Assembly (NCBI RefSeq): GCF_002257585.1
Contig: NZ_CP022743.1
Span: 4,774,001-4,838,000 of the forward strand
From: Mucilaginibacter xinganensis
GTDB taxonomy: Bacteria; Bacteroidota; Bacteroidia; Sphingobacteriales; Sphingobacteriaceae
Reading direction: 5' to 3'
DNA length: 64,000 nt
The notes beneath the pieces are model-generated. The model saw nothing but the letters and a program-made list of their open reading frames with translations. It was not told the origin of the DNA and searched no databases. The position numbers and the translations under genes are program-made. Below are positions 30,787-39,307 of the stretch, piece by piece (the first letter of the stretch is position 1; the number at the start of each line of letters is the position of its first letter).

Positions 30787-30857
30787 TTGTTTATATAGCA
30801 CTTTAGGAATCTGATAAGTAAGTTTCTTTCATAATAATATAAGCTTGAGTGAATAAA

Positions 30858-31955
30858 TTAATTGATTGCGTTTCCAATATGCGCTAAGTAAATGGCCCGT
30901 CCATCTATCCGGAATTTAAACGGCGTTGTCATTTTAATAATTTCCAGTGCCTGCTCCAATGATTCGTTTTCCAATACCCCACTTATTTGTTCGTTTTTTA
31001 GTGACTGCTCTTCAAATGTTATTTGCACATTATATTTTCGTTCTATTTGCTTAGCTACCTCTTCAAAACTTTGGTTCGTAAATACTATCCTGTTATAAAG
31101 CCAGGCTGTTTCTTTAATACCTTTCGCGCTAACCCGGGGCAAAGCCGTTACCTGGTATTCTATTTTAGCTTCCCTGGCATTGGCGGCAGAGGCATTAAGT
31201 ATTCCGGATATATTATTGTCAACAATAAGTTTTTCATTAGGTAGTAATATTATACTTTTCTCAGGCTTGTCTTTCAATTCAACCTGCACTCTTCCGGTTA
31301 GCAACGTTGTTTCAATATTTTTGTCATTACGATAGGCCTTAACATTAAATACAGTACCGAGTACTTTTACAGTAAGGGTATTTGTATGCACAAGAAACGG
31401 CTTTTTAGCATTTTTGGTCACTTCAAAAAAACCTTCGCCTTCCAGATCTACCTCCCGTGTTGTTTTTGAGAATGTCTCGGGATAAGAAAACGTACTGCCC
31501 GAATTAAGCTTTACCTTTGTACCATCAGGCAATATTATTCCGGCAGTTTTTCCGTATGGCACATAAACATGGCGAATAATCACTTTTGTCAATTGATTAT
31601 CAGCAAGTTGCCTGTTAGTATAAAAAAATATGCCGCTTATAGTAAGCATCAATAATATAGCTGCCGCCACCCTCCAATAAATTAATGATCTTACATTTCT
31701 TTTTTCGAAGACTACCTGCCCTTCACCTGAATTTTTAATCTTATACCAAAGCTCTTCAATCCCTTCGCTAAAGTCTTTTTGTTTTACTGCGGGGTCCTGC
31801 TGTTTTAAATCTGTTGTTAAGGCATCAGTAACCTTTTGCATTTTTTTATATTCAGGAAACCGGTCAAGAAATATTTCTAGCTCCTTCAGCTCTTTTTCAG
31901 TAGCTGTTTTGCCAACACGCTTTGCCATGAGCTCAATAAACCTGGATTTTCCCAT
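30858..31955 (-). CDS. FecR family anti-sigma factor
   Basis: The 365-residue protein has a cytoplasmic N-terminus (1-90) that would hold the sigma factor, one membrane helix (about 91-112, VAAAILLMLTISGIFFYT), a periplasmic FecR domain (about 125-220, VPYGKTAGIILPDGTKVKLN; EGEGFFEVTKNAKKPFLV) and a C-terminal DUF4974/STN-like domain (about 285-355, FTNQSFEEVAKQIERKYNVQ). The last domain is typical of Bacteroidota FecR and probably touches the transporter STN domain. The gene is between the sigma gene (114 bp upstream) and susC. It transmits the substrate signal from SusC to the sigma factor. Confidence 0.93.
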   Translation of the reverse strand: MGKSRFIELMAKRVGKTATEKELKELEIFLDRFPEYKKMQKVTDALTTDLKQQDPAVKQKDFSEGIEELWYKIKNSGEGQVVFEKRNVRSLIYWRVAAAILLMLTISGIFFYTNRQLADNQLTKVIIRHVYVPYGKTAGIILPDGTKVKLNSGSTFSYPETFSKTTREVDLEGEGFFEVTKNAKKPFLVHTNTLTVKVLGTVFNVKAYRNDKNIETTLLTGRVQVELKDKPEKSIILLPNEKLIVDNNISGILNASAANAREAKIEYQVTALPRVSAKGIKETAWLYNRIVFTNQSFEEVAKQIERKYNVQITFEEQSLKNEQISGVLENESLEQALEIIKMTTPFKFRIDGRAIYLAHIGNAIN

Positions 31956-32069
31956 AATAATTAATGTTCTGCTGTAAGGACACAGCTCAGCTAAGATTTT
32001 CTTAATCGGAATTTAAAAAAAAGAAAATATTTAAGTACGCCCTCTATGGTATATATTTTAGTACAACTA

Positions 32070-32606
32070 TTAAGTACGCAACGCGTGGTCAAGCTTTTTA
32101 AGGGCGATGGTAAGTTGGGCAAATACTGTTTTATTTGAAAGGCCAAGTATGGTTGCCACTTCATTGCATGACAGGTCATCGTCTTTTACCATCTTAAAGA
32201 TCAACCTGCACCTTGGCGGCAATTCGTTAACAGCATCTACAACCTTTTTTTTTAACTCCTTACCAATAAGGAGCTGGGCAGGATCAACGGACAAATGGAA
32301 ATAATATGCTTCCGTTACTTTTATTTCCCTAACCTTTTTCGATGAAATGCTTCGCAGGTGATTTAAGCATGCATTTTTTACGGCAACATATAAGTAAACG
32401 TGTAAATTCCTTATCGAATCAAGCTTTTTACGCCCTATCCAAACCTTCAGGAAAACATCGTTCACAATTTCCTCTCCCACCTCCCTGTCGTCTAACAATG
32501 AATACGTAAACTGGTACAATTTGACTACATATTGTTTATATAGCTCATTGAACGCAGATTCATCGTCATTAAACTGAATTTGATGAATAAGTTCATGGGT
32601 AATCAC
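32070..32606 (-). CDS. ECF-type RNA polymerase sigma factor
   Basis: The 178-residue protein has region 2 (about 10-80: FNELYKQYVVKLYQFTYSLL, DREVGEEIVNDVFLKVW) and region 4 (about 125-175: NELPPRCRLIFKMVKDDDLS, EVATILGLSNKTVFAQL), the two-domain layout of ECF sigma factors. It heads the utilization-locus gene order sigma, fecR, susC, susD. In such sets the sigma factor is released when FecR senses a loaded transporter, and then drives susC transcription. Its own promoter was not identified. Confidence 0.93.
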   Translation of the reverse strand: MITHELIHQIQFNDDESAFNELYKQYVVKLYQFTYSLLDDREVGEEIVNDVFLKVWIGRKKLDSIRNLHVYLYVAVKNACLNHLRSISSKKVREIKVTEAYYFHLSVDPAQLLIGKELKKKVVDAVNELPPRCRLIFKMVKDDDLSCNEVATILGLSNKTVFAQLTIALKKLDHALRT

Positions 32607-32750
32607 AGTTCGGTGTATTTCTTAACAATTATCAGGGAGCTTCCGGTGAAATATGCTGCAATATAACACACTTAACGTAAAGAAAATATTACAAATCAAA
32701 ATATGTACAGCAGGCAAAACTGCACAACTCCTTTTAAAACATTTTTGGCA

Positions 32751-32779
32751 AAAAAAAGCCCCGCAGACGTGCGGGGCTT
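32751..32779 (-). terminator. Terminator of tRNA-Asn
   Basis: On the minus strand AAGCCCCGCA pairs perfectly over 10 bp with TGCGGGGCTT around CGTC, followed by seven T (32751-32757). It begins 4 bases after the tRNA 3' end and is one of the strongest intrinsic terminators in the window. Confidence 0.88.
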
Positions 32780-32782
32780 GTG

Positions 32783-32856
32783 CTCCTGAGGCTGGGCTCG
32801 AACCAGCGACCCTCTGATTAACAGTCAGATGCTCTAACCAGCTGAGCTACTCAGGA
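32783..32856 (-). tRNA. tRNA-Asn (anticodon GTT)
   Basis: The minus strand gives acceptor TCCTGAG with CTCAGGA, D-arm TAGCTCAGCTGGTTAGAGC, anticodon loop CTGTTAA with GTT, and T-arm GGTTCGAGCC. Discriminator is G; CCA is not fully encoded (GCA follows). A candidate promoter (TTG, about 20 bases, TACTTTTTG) lies just upstream at about 32879-32910, with one extra base in the -7 element. It is an isolated single tRNA gene with its own terminator. Confidence 0.95.
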
Positions 32857-33053
32857 ATCTTTTCCGTTTTGGAGTGTGCAAAAGTATCATTTCCGGTGTA
32901 ATTACGCAACAACTCTTTGAAAAAAAATCAAATTTTATTTCAATTAATAATTTAGTGGCTGACTTAAAGCCATTTAAATTTTCACTCGATTATTAAATTG
33001 AGGCAATTGTGGCGTAAAATCATAATATTTGCAAAAATTTAATCACATAATTC

Positions 33054-33971
33054 ATGAGTTTACTGGTAATTGGTACCGTTGCATTTGATGCTATTGAAAC
33101 CCCTTTTGGCAAAACAGATAAAATTGTTGGCGGCGCCGCCACCTTTGCAAGTTTAGCCGCTTCATACTTCTATAATAAAACAAAAATTGTTGCCGTAGTG
33201 GGTGATGATTTTCCGCAAAGCTTTATAAAGGATTTTAACAATCATCATATTGATACTGAAGGCCTGCAGATAAAAGCCGGGGAGAAATCATTTTTCTGGA
33301 GCGGCAAATATCATAACGATATGAATACACGCGATACATTAATTACTGAACTCAACGTTTTGGCCGACTTTGATCCTATTATACCGGAAAATTACCAGGA
33401 TTGCGAATATCTTATGTTGGGTAACCTTACGCCACAGGTGCAGCAGACTGTAATTAACAGGCTAAAAAATCGCCCGAAAATGATTGTGATGGATACCATG
33501 AACTTTTGGATGGATATAGCGTTAGATGATTTGCTGGCTACCATTAAAATGGTTGATTTATTAACTATTAATGATGCTGAGGCGCGCCAGCTTTCGGGCG
33601 AATACTCGTTGGTGAAAGCAGCCAATAAAATCCTGACTATGGGGCCTAAATACCTGATCATTAAAAAAGGAGAGCATGGTGCATTGTTGTTTGGTGAGGG
33701 TAAAATATTTGCTGCGCCTGCTTTGCCGCTAGCCGAGGTATTTGATCCAACCGGCGCGGGAGATACTTTCGCAGGGGGCTTTATTGGTTATATGGCGAAA
33801 ATTGGCACTGTAAATTTCAATAACATGAAAAATGCGATCATTTTCGGTTCAGCGCTGGCATCTTTTTGTGTTGAAAAATTCGGTACGGAAAAGATCGTAA
33901 ATCTTTCGCAGGAAGAAATTGCCGCAAGAGTACAGGAATTTGTGAGTTTATCTAAGTTTGAAATCGCTTAA
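33054..33971 (+). CDS. PfkB family sugar/nucleoside kinase
   Basis: The 305-residue cytoplasmic protein has both PfkB signatures: the N-terminal glycine-rich IVGGAATFASLAAS and the C-terminal DPTGAGDTFAGGF with catalytic base Asp237. The lid region is VVGDDFPQSFIKDF. PfkB kinases phosphorylate sugars such as ribose, fructose or tagatose, or nucleosides such as adenosine. This short ribokinase-like member is widespread in Bacteroidota as 'sugar kinase' with unproven substrate. It is monocistronic, bounded by a divergent tRNA upstream and a strong terminator downstream. Confidence 0.88.
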   Translation: MSLLVIGTVAFDAIETPFGKTDKIVGGAATFASLAASYFYNKTKIVAVVGDDFPQSFIKDFNNHHIDTEGLQIKAGEKSFFWSGKYHNDMNTRDTLITELNVLADFDPIIPENYQDCEYLMLGNLTPQVQQTVINRLKNRPKMIVMDTMNFWMDIALDDLLATIKMVDLLTINDAEARQLSGEYSLVKAANKILTMGPKYLIIKKGEHGALLFGEGKIFAAPALPLAEVFDPTGAGDTFAGGFIGYMAKIGTVNFNNMKNAIIFGSALASFCVEKFGTEKIVNLSQEEIAARVQEFVSLSKFEIA

Positions 33972-34013
33972 TAAAAGCATCTTTAACCCTTCGTAATCTT
34001 TTATAGAATTTAA

Positions 34014-34047
34014 ATAGGCCTAACATTAACGTGGGCCTATTTTTTTT
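34014..34047 (+). terminator. Rho-independent terminator of the PfkB kinase gene
   Basis: ATAGGCC (34014-34020) pairs with GGCCTAT (34034-34040), followed by a run of T to 34047. It lies about 40 bp after the kinase stop. Confidence 0.78.
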
Positions 34048-34177
34048 GTACCGAATGTGCCGGGGCAGTGATATGAGAATCCGGTATTATGATGGCACAA
34101 TAAGTCAAAAAACTTCGTTTAAACAGGGTTAATACTGCCGGGAAAAATTTTACAATAAACCCTTTGAAATGAACAAC

Positions 34178-34207
34178 TTAATTGGTTAACTTAGTGTAAC
34201 CAATTAA
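34178..34207. promoter_or_regulatory. 11-bp inverted repeat upstream of a small ORF
   Basis: TTAATTGGTTA (34178-34188) and TAACCAATTAA (34197-34207) are perfect inverted arms around 8 bp. There is no T-run, so this looks like a dimeric operator or leader hairpin, not a terminator. It ends 28 bp before the ATG of the 57-residue ORF. Confidence 0.55.
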
Positions 34208-34235
34208 TGCCAAATCTTAGTAAAAGGAGGTTATT

Positions 34236-34409
34236 ATGAAAAAAGTTGTAAAAACTGATCAGCCAGCTAAAGCTGAGATCATTTCAGAAGTGCGTGTTAA
34301 TCAAAATTCGTCACAAAAAACATACCTGCAACACAAAGCTTTTGACCATTCACACGGGAGGGTAAACAAAACACCTTTCGGTATTAACCATGAACCAGGC
34401 TGCTTTTGA
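34236..34409 (+). CDS. Small protein of 57 residues, function unknown
   Basis: The ORF starts at ATG 34236 after AAAAGGAGG, a near-perfect Shine-Dalgarno complement to the 16S tail, 5 bases from the start codon. Such strong sites are rare in Bacteroidota genes. The product is hydrophilic with no signal peptide or membrane helix: a basic N-terminus (MKKVVKTDQP), a middle with RVNQNSSQKTY, and a His/Gly-rich end closing with NKTPFGINHEPGCF. The only Cys is the penultimate residue. It is not recognized. The layout of a charged N-terminal part and a short Gly/Cys-ended C-terminus loosely recalls a modified-peptide precursor, but no modifying enzyme is nearby, so that remains speculation. Confidence 0.5.
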   Translation: MKKVVKTDQPAKAEIISEVRVNQNSSQKTYLQHKAFDHSHGRVNKTPFGINHEPGCF

Positions 34410-34562
34410 TCATTTCTTAAGTCTGGTAAAGTATTGCTTTTTTAGTTTATTTGTGATCATTCAGACCGCAATACGGAAGAGAATGGGATGTTTTTCCGGT
34501 ATATGCGTAACAATTATTAGGCTTGTATCTGCTACGTTAAAGGCTGGGATTAAACCAGAAAG

Positions 34563-37500
34563 TTAGGCTTTTCTTTTTTTACCGCTCCACTTTTCTATCA
34601 TGGTTATAATTTCACCCAGTTTCATGGGTTTGCTTAAGTAGTCATTCATGCCCGCTTTCAAACACGCTTCGCGATCCTCTGTCATTGCATTTGCTGTCAT
34701 AGCAATAATAACAGGCTGATCAATAAGATGCTGGCGTATAAACCCGGTAGCCTCAAGTCCGTCCATTTCCGGCATTTGGATGTCCATCAGTATCAGATCA
34801 TAGTTGTGTTTTGAAACCGCATCAAGTACCTCGTGCCCGTTTTTCGCCACGTCCGGATTGTATCCCATTTTTTGAAGAATATGTAAGATTACTTTTTGGT
34901 TTACAAAATTATCTTCAGCAATTAAAATATCCATCGGATGTCGTTCAGCCATTTCTTTTGATAGCTGGCTACTAACCGGCTGCATTTCATGGGGTGCTGT
35001 TGTAATGTCCTTTAATTGTTCAATAATATGCTTGTAAAGCGCATGGTGTTTTACAGGTTTAGTAAGTATTACATTAAATAAACCGGCATCGTTTCTAATT
35101 TGTTCGTTACCAATTGAACTTAACAAAATTAAACGCATAGCGGGTTTAACACTTCTAATCTTCTTAGCCAGTTCAACGCCATTCATACCCGGCATATTCA
35201 TATCGGAAATAACAAGATCAAACGTTTTTCCTGAGTTTAAAATATTTAAAGCCTCGCCTCCCGATTCAGCAACTAAGGGGGTAAACTGCCATTGTTTGAG
35301 CTGGATTTCTAAAATGCTTCGATTGGTAGCGTTGTCATCTACAATTAAAATGGTTTTACTTTTTAGATCCTCCAAATTCAGGTTCACATAAGTACGCTCG
35401 GTTCTGTTCCCCGGACGTGCGTTGATGGTAAAACTAAATACGGTTCCTAAGCCTGTTTTACTCGTTACATTAATAGCGCCGCCCATCAGCTTAACTAATT
35501 TCTCACTTATAACAAGCCCAAGGCCGGTGCCCCCGTACTTCCGTGTAGTGCTTGAATCAATTTGTGAGAAAGCTTTAAACAATCTGCTTAATTTATCTTT
35601 GGGGATACCTATTCCGGTATCACGGATAGTAAATTCCAATACAAGTTCTTTCTCATTGCTTTTCAAGGCTTTTACGTCAATAAATATTTCGCCGCGCGTG
35701 GTAAATTTCACCGCATTACCTACCAAATTAATTAACACCTGCCCCAGCCGTAATGAATCGCTAATAATACGGGCTGGTATATTGGGTGCTATTTGGTAAA
35801 CCAGGTCGAGATTTAACGCTGCCACCTTGCCCGAAAAAATATCCAGCACGCTCTCCACACATTCACGTAAATCAAAATCATGCTCCTCCAGCTCCATGTG
35901 GCCGGTCTCTATCTTGGTAAAATCCAAAATATCATTAATAACCTTTAACAGTGCATCACCGCTACTTTTTATGGTTTCTGTATAATCTTGTTGCTCAGCC
36001 GTGAGTTGCGTATTTGACAGCAAAGTCGCCATCCCAATAACCCCGTTCATTGGTGTTCTTATTTCGTGGCTCATGGTTGCCAAAAAAACACTTTTCGCTT
36101 TATTGGCATTTTCAGCTTCTTCCTTCGCAGCTTCCGCCTCTTCTTTTGCTTTCTCGGCAGCCTCCCGCGATTTGCGTTCCGAGATAGTTAACTGTGCCAG
36201 GCTTTCAGTGCGATCCTTAACCTGCTGTTCCAAAACACCTTTTTGTTTCTTAATTAATCTTACCCGGTATTTGAACAAGCCATAAATTGCCGCAATGATT
36301 AAAACTGAACCCAATATTTCAAACCACCAGGTCAGCCAAAATGGCGGCACAATAGTTATCTCTAACGGCGAAGTTATCTGCGACCATACACCATCACTAT
36401 TTTTATATTTTAATTTTACATGGTAGGTGCCGGCGGGTAAATTAGTGTATGATGCCGTATTTTTACTGCCTACAAAATTCCAGTCATCATCAAAACCCTC
36501 AAGTTTATAAGCATATTGTTTCCTGTCTGTTGAAGAATAATCTAATGAAGCAAACTCAAATGAAAATACAGACTGTTTGTATGATAGTTCTAAACTGCGT
36601 GTATCTGTAATATTTTGCTTTAGAGGAGACGGATCCTTGCTGTTTTGCGCCACAGTTACGGGCTTATTAAATACCTGGAAACCGGTAATAACCAATGGGG
36701 CAAAGCCTGCTGACTTTTTAATATTTTGAGGAAAAAATACATTAAATCCGTTAACCCCGCCGAAATACAGCTTACCATCGTCAGCTTTTAACGCCGAGTG
36801 GGGTTTAAATTCATCATCCTGAATACCATCTTCAGTGTTATAATTGGTAAAAGATTTTTCGGCGGTATTGAACCTTGTTATGCCTCCATTTGTACTTATC
36901 CACAATATCCCATCTGTATCTTCTCTTATTGCATATATAATATCGCTTGGTAGGCCATCCTTTTTAGTAAAAATTGTAAACCTCCCGCTTTTGGGATTAA
37001 AAAGATCAAGTCCTGATAAAGTCCCCAACCACAATCTATTTTTGCTATCTTCAAAAATTTCAGTTACGCCGTTATTGCTGATGCTATTTCTTGTCTCGTC
37101 ATGTTTAAAGTGAGTGAATGTGTCATTCTTGCGGTCTAAAAGTTCCAATCCGGCATCTGAAGTCCCTATCCATAAATTCCCTGCTTTATCTTCAAATAAC
37201 GAGTAAATCCTGTCGCTGCTCGGTCCGTTTTTATTATTAATATTGTATTTATAGTGTTTGAAAATGCCGGTAGCATGATCATAAAAATCCAAACCATCAT
37301 TAAACAGGCTTAACCAGGTATTCCCATCCCGGGTATGCAGCATGTAATAAACATTATTACCTCCTATTCCCTGTGGCCTGGCGGGATCTTTTTTAAAGTT
37401 TTTAAAAGTGCCGATTTTAGAATCAAAAACACTAGCGCCATCACCCCAGGTACCTATCCATATTTTGCCATCTTTATGCTGCCTTGATACTAAAACATAA

Positions 37501-38792
37501 TTGCCGGTTATTCCATTTTTTCCAGCCGCAGGCTTCTTGTAATTTTTGAATGTGCCTGTTATAGGGTTAAATTGGTTGAGTCCACCTCCATCCGTTCCTA
37601 TCCAGATATTCTTATTCCTGTCTTCAGAAATGTCAAGCACATAATTATTTGATAAGCTATGAGGCGATGAGTTATGCCTGTACAACTTAAAATTTGATGT
37701 GGATTTTTTAAATAAATTAATACCGCCAGCAAAAGCACCTACCCACATATTTCCCGATGCATCTTTGCAAATACCATAAATGGAGTTCCCTATAATACTG
37801 TTGTTATCAATCTCATCATGGAGGTACGTATTAATTTTTCCTGTTTCCCTGTTTAAAATACACAATCCGCCGTTTTCAGTCCCTATCCAAAGGTTTCCGT
37901 TTTCATCATTATTAAGGCTGTAAATGGCATTACTTGAAATGGTCCCCGGCGAGGCATCGCTGTGCAGGTAATGTTTAAAAGCATTCTTTTCCCTATCGTA
38001 TACATAAAGACCATCTTCCTGGGTTCCTATCCATAAATGCTTTTGTTTATCCTCAAAAATGCAGGTAATATTTTTTGCGGCAATACCATTTAACGGATTA
38101 ATTCCCAATAACTTTGAAAAGGTATTGTTCTTCCTGTTGTAAAGATTTAATCCGCCTACTGCTGTCCCCACCCACAAATTATCCTGCGAGTCAATATATA
38201 TGGTACGGGCGTTATTATCGCTTATGCTTGTCGAATCATTGTCAATGTGCATGTGATGCTGGAAACCACCTTGCTTTATATTATAACGATCAAGCCCGCC
38301 GTTTTGCGTCGCCACCCATAGAATGCCATTTTTGTCAATTGCTAATCGATTAACCAGGTTGTTAGACAAACTTTTGGAGTCCTGATCATTGTGTAAATAT
38401 CTTTTAAAGCGACCGCTAAGTCGATCGTACATGTTAAGCCCCCCTTGTGTCGCCAACCATATATTACCGTTATGGTCCTCAACAAGGTCGGTGATCATGT
38501 TGTTACTTATCGAGTTTGTGTCTCTTGAGTTGTTGCGGAAAGTAATGAATTTATAGCCATCGTAACGGTTAAGTCCATTCCTGGTTCCTATCCACATAAA
38601 GCCGCGGCTGTCTTGCCTGATGCAATTTACATTGATTTGCGAAAGCCCCTCGCGCGAACCCATGTGCTCAAACTTCAGGCTCTCATTTTGTGCGTAACCA
38701 ATACGGGGCATTATTAAGAAAACAAAAGCCAGCAAAAAGCCTGTCACCTTCACCGGTTTGTATCGCTTGGCATTCGCATTAACTGATGGCAT
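34563..38792 (-). CDS. Propeller-type hybrid sensor histidine kinase with two receiver domains
   Basis: The 1409-residue protein has a signal peptide (to about 35), then some fourteen Reg_prop repeats of the IWIGTxxGGLxxxD type forming two periplasmic beta-propellers (about 40-725). A Y_Y_Y domain (about 735-812), a membrane helix (about 820-842) and a Glu/Ala/Lys coiled coil (860-900) follow. The HisKA domain has His909 in MSHEIRTP, the HATPase (about 1010-1125) has NAVKF and GTGLGL, and receivers carry Asp1197 and Asp1337. Classical Bacteroidota hybrid regulators end in one receiver plus an AraC helix-turn-helix; here that output is absent and a second receiver ends the protein. Its output partner is therefore encoded elsewhere. 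Confidence 0.94.
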   Translation of the reverse strand: MPSVNANAKRYKPVKVTGFLLAFVFLIMPRIGYAQNESLKFEHMGSREGLSQINVNCIRQDSRGFMWIGTRNGLNRYDGYKFITFRNNSRDTNSISNNMITDLVEDHNGNIWLATQGGLNMYDRLSGRFKRYLHNDQDSKSLSNNLVNRLAIDKNGILWVATQNGGLDRYNIKQGGFQHHMHIDNDSTSISDNNARTIYIDSQDNLWVGTAVGGLNLYNRKNNTFSKLLGINPLNGIAAKNITCIFEDKQKHLWIGTQEDGLYVYDREKNAFKHYLHSDASPGTISSNAIYSLNNDENGNLWIGTENGGLCILNRETGKINTYLHDEIDNNSIIGNSIYGICKDASGNMWVGAFAGGINLFKKSTSNFKLYRHNSSPHSLSNNYVLDISEDRNKNIWIGTDGGGLNQFNPITGTFKNYKKPAAGKNGITGNYVLVSRQHKDGKIWIGTWGDGASVFDSKIGTFKNFKKDPARPQGIGGNNVYYMLHTRDGNTWLSLFNDGLDFYDHATGIFKHYKYNINNKNGPSSDRIYSLFEDKAGNLWIGTSDAGLELLDRKNDTFTHFKHDETRNSISNNGVTEIFEDSKNRLWLGTLSGLDLFNPKSGRFTIFTKKDGLPSDIIYAIREDTDGILWISTNGGITRFNTAEKSFTNYNTEDGIQDDEFKPHSALKADDGKLYFGGVNGFNVFFPQNIKKSAGFAPLVITGFQVFNKPVTVAQNSKDPSPLKQNITDTRSLELSYKQSVFSFEFASLDYSSTDRKQYAYKLEGFDDDWNFVGSKNTASYTNLPAGTYHVKLKYKNSDGVWSQITSPLEITIVPPFWLTWWFEILGSVLIIAAIYGLFKYRVRLIKKQKGVLEQQVKDRTESLAQLTISERKSREAAEKAKEEAEAAKEEAENANKAKSVFLATMSHEIRTPMNGVIGMATLLSNTQLTAEQQDYTETIKSSGDALLKVINDILDFTKIETGHMELEEHDFDLRECVESVLDIFSGKVAALNLDLVYQIAPNIPARIISDSLRLGQVLINLVGNAVKFTTRGEIFIDVKALKSNEKELVLEFTIRDTGIGIPKDKLSRLFKAFSQIDSSTTRKYGGTGLGLVISEKLVKLMGGAINVTSKTGLGTVFSFTINARPGNRTERTYVNLNLEDLKSKTILIVDDNATNRSILEIQLKQWQFTPLVAESGGEALNILNSGKTFDLVISDMNMPGMNGVELAKKIRSVKPAMRLILLSSIGNEQIRNDAGLFNVILTKPVKHHALYKHIIEQLKDITTAPHEMQPVSSQLSKEMAERHPMDILIAEDNFVNQKVILHILQKMGYNPDVAKNGHEVLDAVSKHNYDLILMDIQMPEMDGLEATGFIRQHLIDQPVIIAMTANAMTEDREACLKAGMNDYLSKPMKLGEIITMIEKWSGKKRKA

Positions 38793-38800
38793 ACACAGAT

Positions 38801-38842
38801 GAATCAGAAGATTGATTCGTATTTATTGGTTTATACAAACCA
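38801..38842. promoter_or_regulatory. Two short inverted repeats before the hybrid kinase gene
   Basis: GAATCA/TGATTC (38801-38818) and TGGTTT/AAACCA around ATAC (38827-38842) lie 9-50 bp upstream of the kinase start. Either could be an operator. The support is only their symmetry and position. Confidence 0.3.
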
Positions 38843-38933
38843 TGTGTACGATAACTTTAATTTAAAGTTCGCTTAAAATGGGGAATATTGAAAAAAAGTT
38901 GGGAACAGTCTGTAAACTGTCGACTTCCTAATA

Positions 38934-39236
38934 TTAACGTTTACCCATCGCCTGGTAAAGCTCCGCAGTTAATAAACCGCTTCCTCCACCGTAATGCTGT
39001 ACTATGAGTATTTGAGGCTTTAATGCTTTAAAAGCATCGCACAACCTTTGTTCACTTTCTTCTTCTATCCCACCTCCAAGCAAAACCAGGTTAAATTCCT
39101 GCGTACTAAATGCCAGTACGGCTTCATCATCTGTGCACACTCCTGTCGCATTCCATTCAGGATTGTTGTTTATTAACCGCACTACGGTTTGCAGGATTTC
39201 AGGATGCCTTCCTATTGTCAAAATTTGTGTCTTCAT
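38934..39236 (-). CDS. Receiver-like protein lacking the phospho-acceptor Asp
   Basis: The 100-residue protein reads like a shortened CheY fold. Strand 1 is TQILTIG, helix 1 HPEILQTVVRLINN, strand 2 WNATGV, then DDEAVLAFSTQEFNLVLLGGG at the position of strand 3. A normal receiver has DDx after strand 1 and Asp at the end of strand 3; here they are GR and Gly. The last strand-helix unit is shortened. It lies between pirin and the hybrid kinase on the same strand, 141 bp before the latter. A partner role without phosphorylation is possible. An unrelated Rossmann-like fold cannot be excluded. Confidence 0.65.
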   Translation of the reverse strand: MKTQILTIGRHPEILQTVVRLINNNPEWNATGVCTDDEAVLAFSTQEFNLVLLGGGIEEESEQRLCDAFKALKPQILIVQHYGGGSGLLTAELYQAMGKR

Positions 39237-39263
39237 ATTTTTTTTGGGGGCGGGGATCAGAAT

Positions 39264-39299
39264 TAAGAAGGCGAAGGTTTCTGGCCTGTCGCCTTCTTA
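39264..39299 (-). terminator. Hairpin after the pirin gene
   Basis: Perfect 11-bp arms TAAGAAGGCGA (39264-39274) and TCGCCTTCTTA (39289-39299) with a 14-nt loop begin 8 bp beyond the pirin stop. The following minus-strand bases are AUUCUGAUCC, so the U-tract is weak. It probably separates pirin from the receiver-like gene. Confidence 0.55.
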
Positions 39300-39307
39300 G
39301 TCTAACC

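Noticed and set aside
16101..32606. Interpretation of the locus as a full heparin/heparan sulfate utilization locus
   Set aside because: No polysaccharide lyase or sulfatase is present; only the GH89/acetyltransferase pair points that way.
34236..34409. Bacteriocin or modified-peptide precursor
   Set aside because: The end of the peptide is suggestive, but there is no leader cleavage motif, modifying enzyme or exporter nearby; listed only as a small protein of unknown function.
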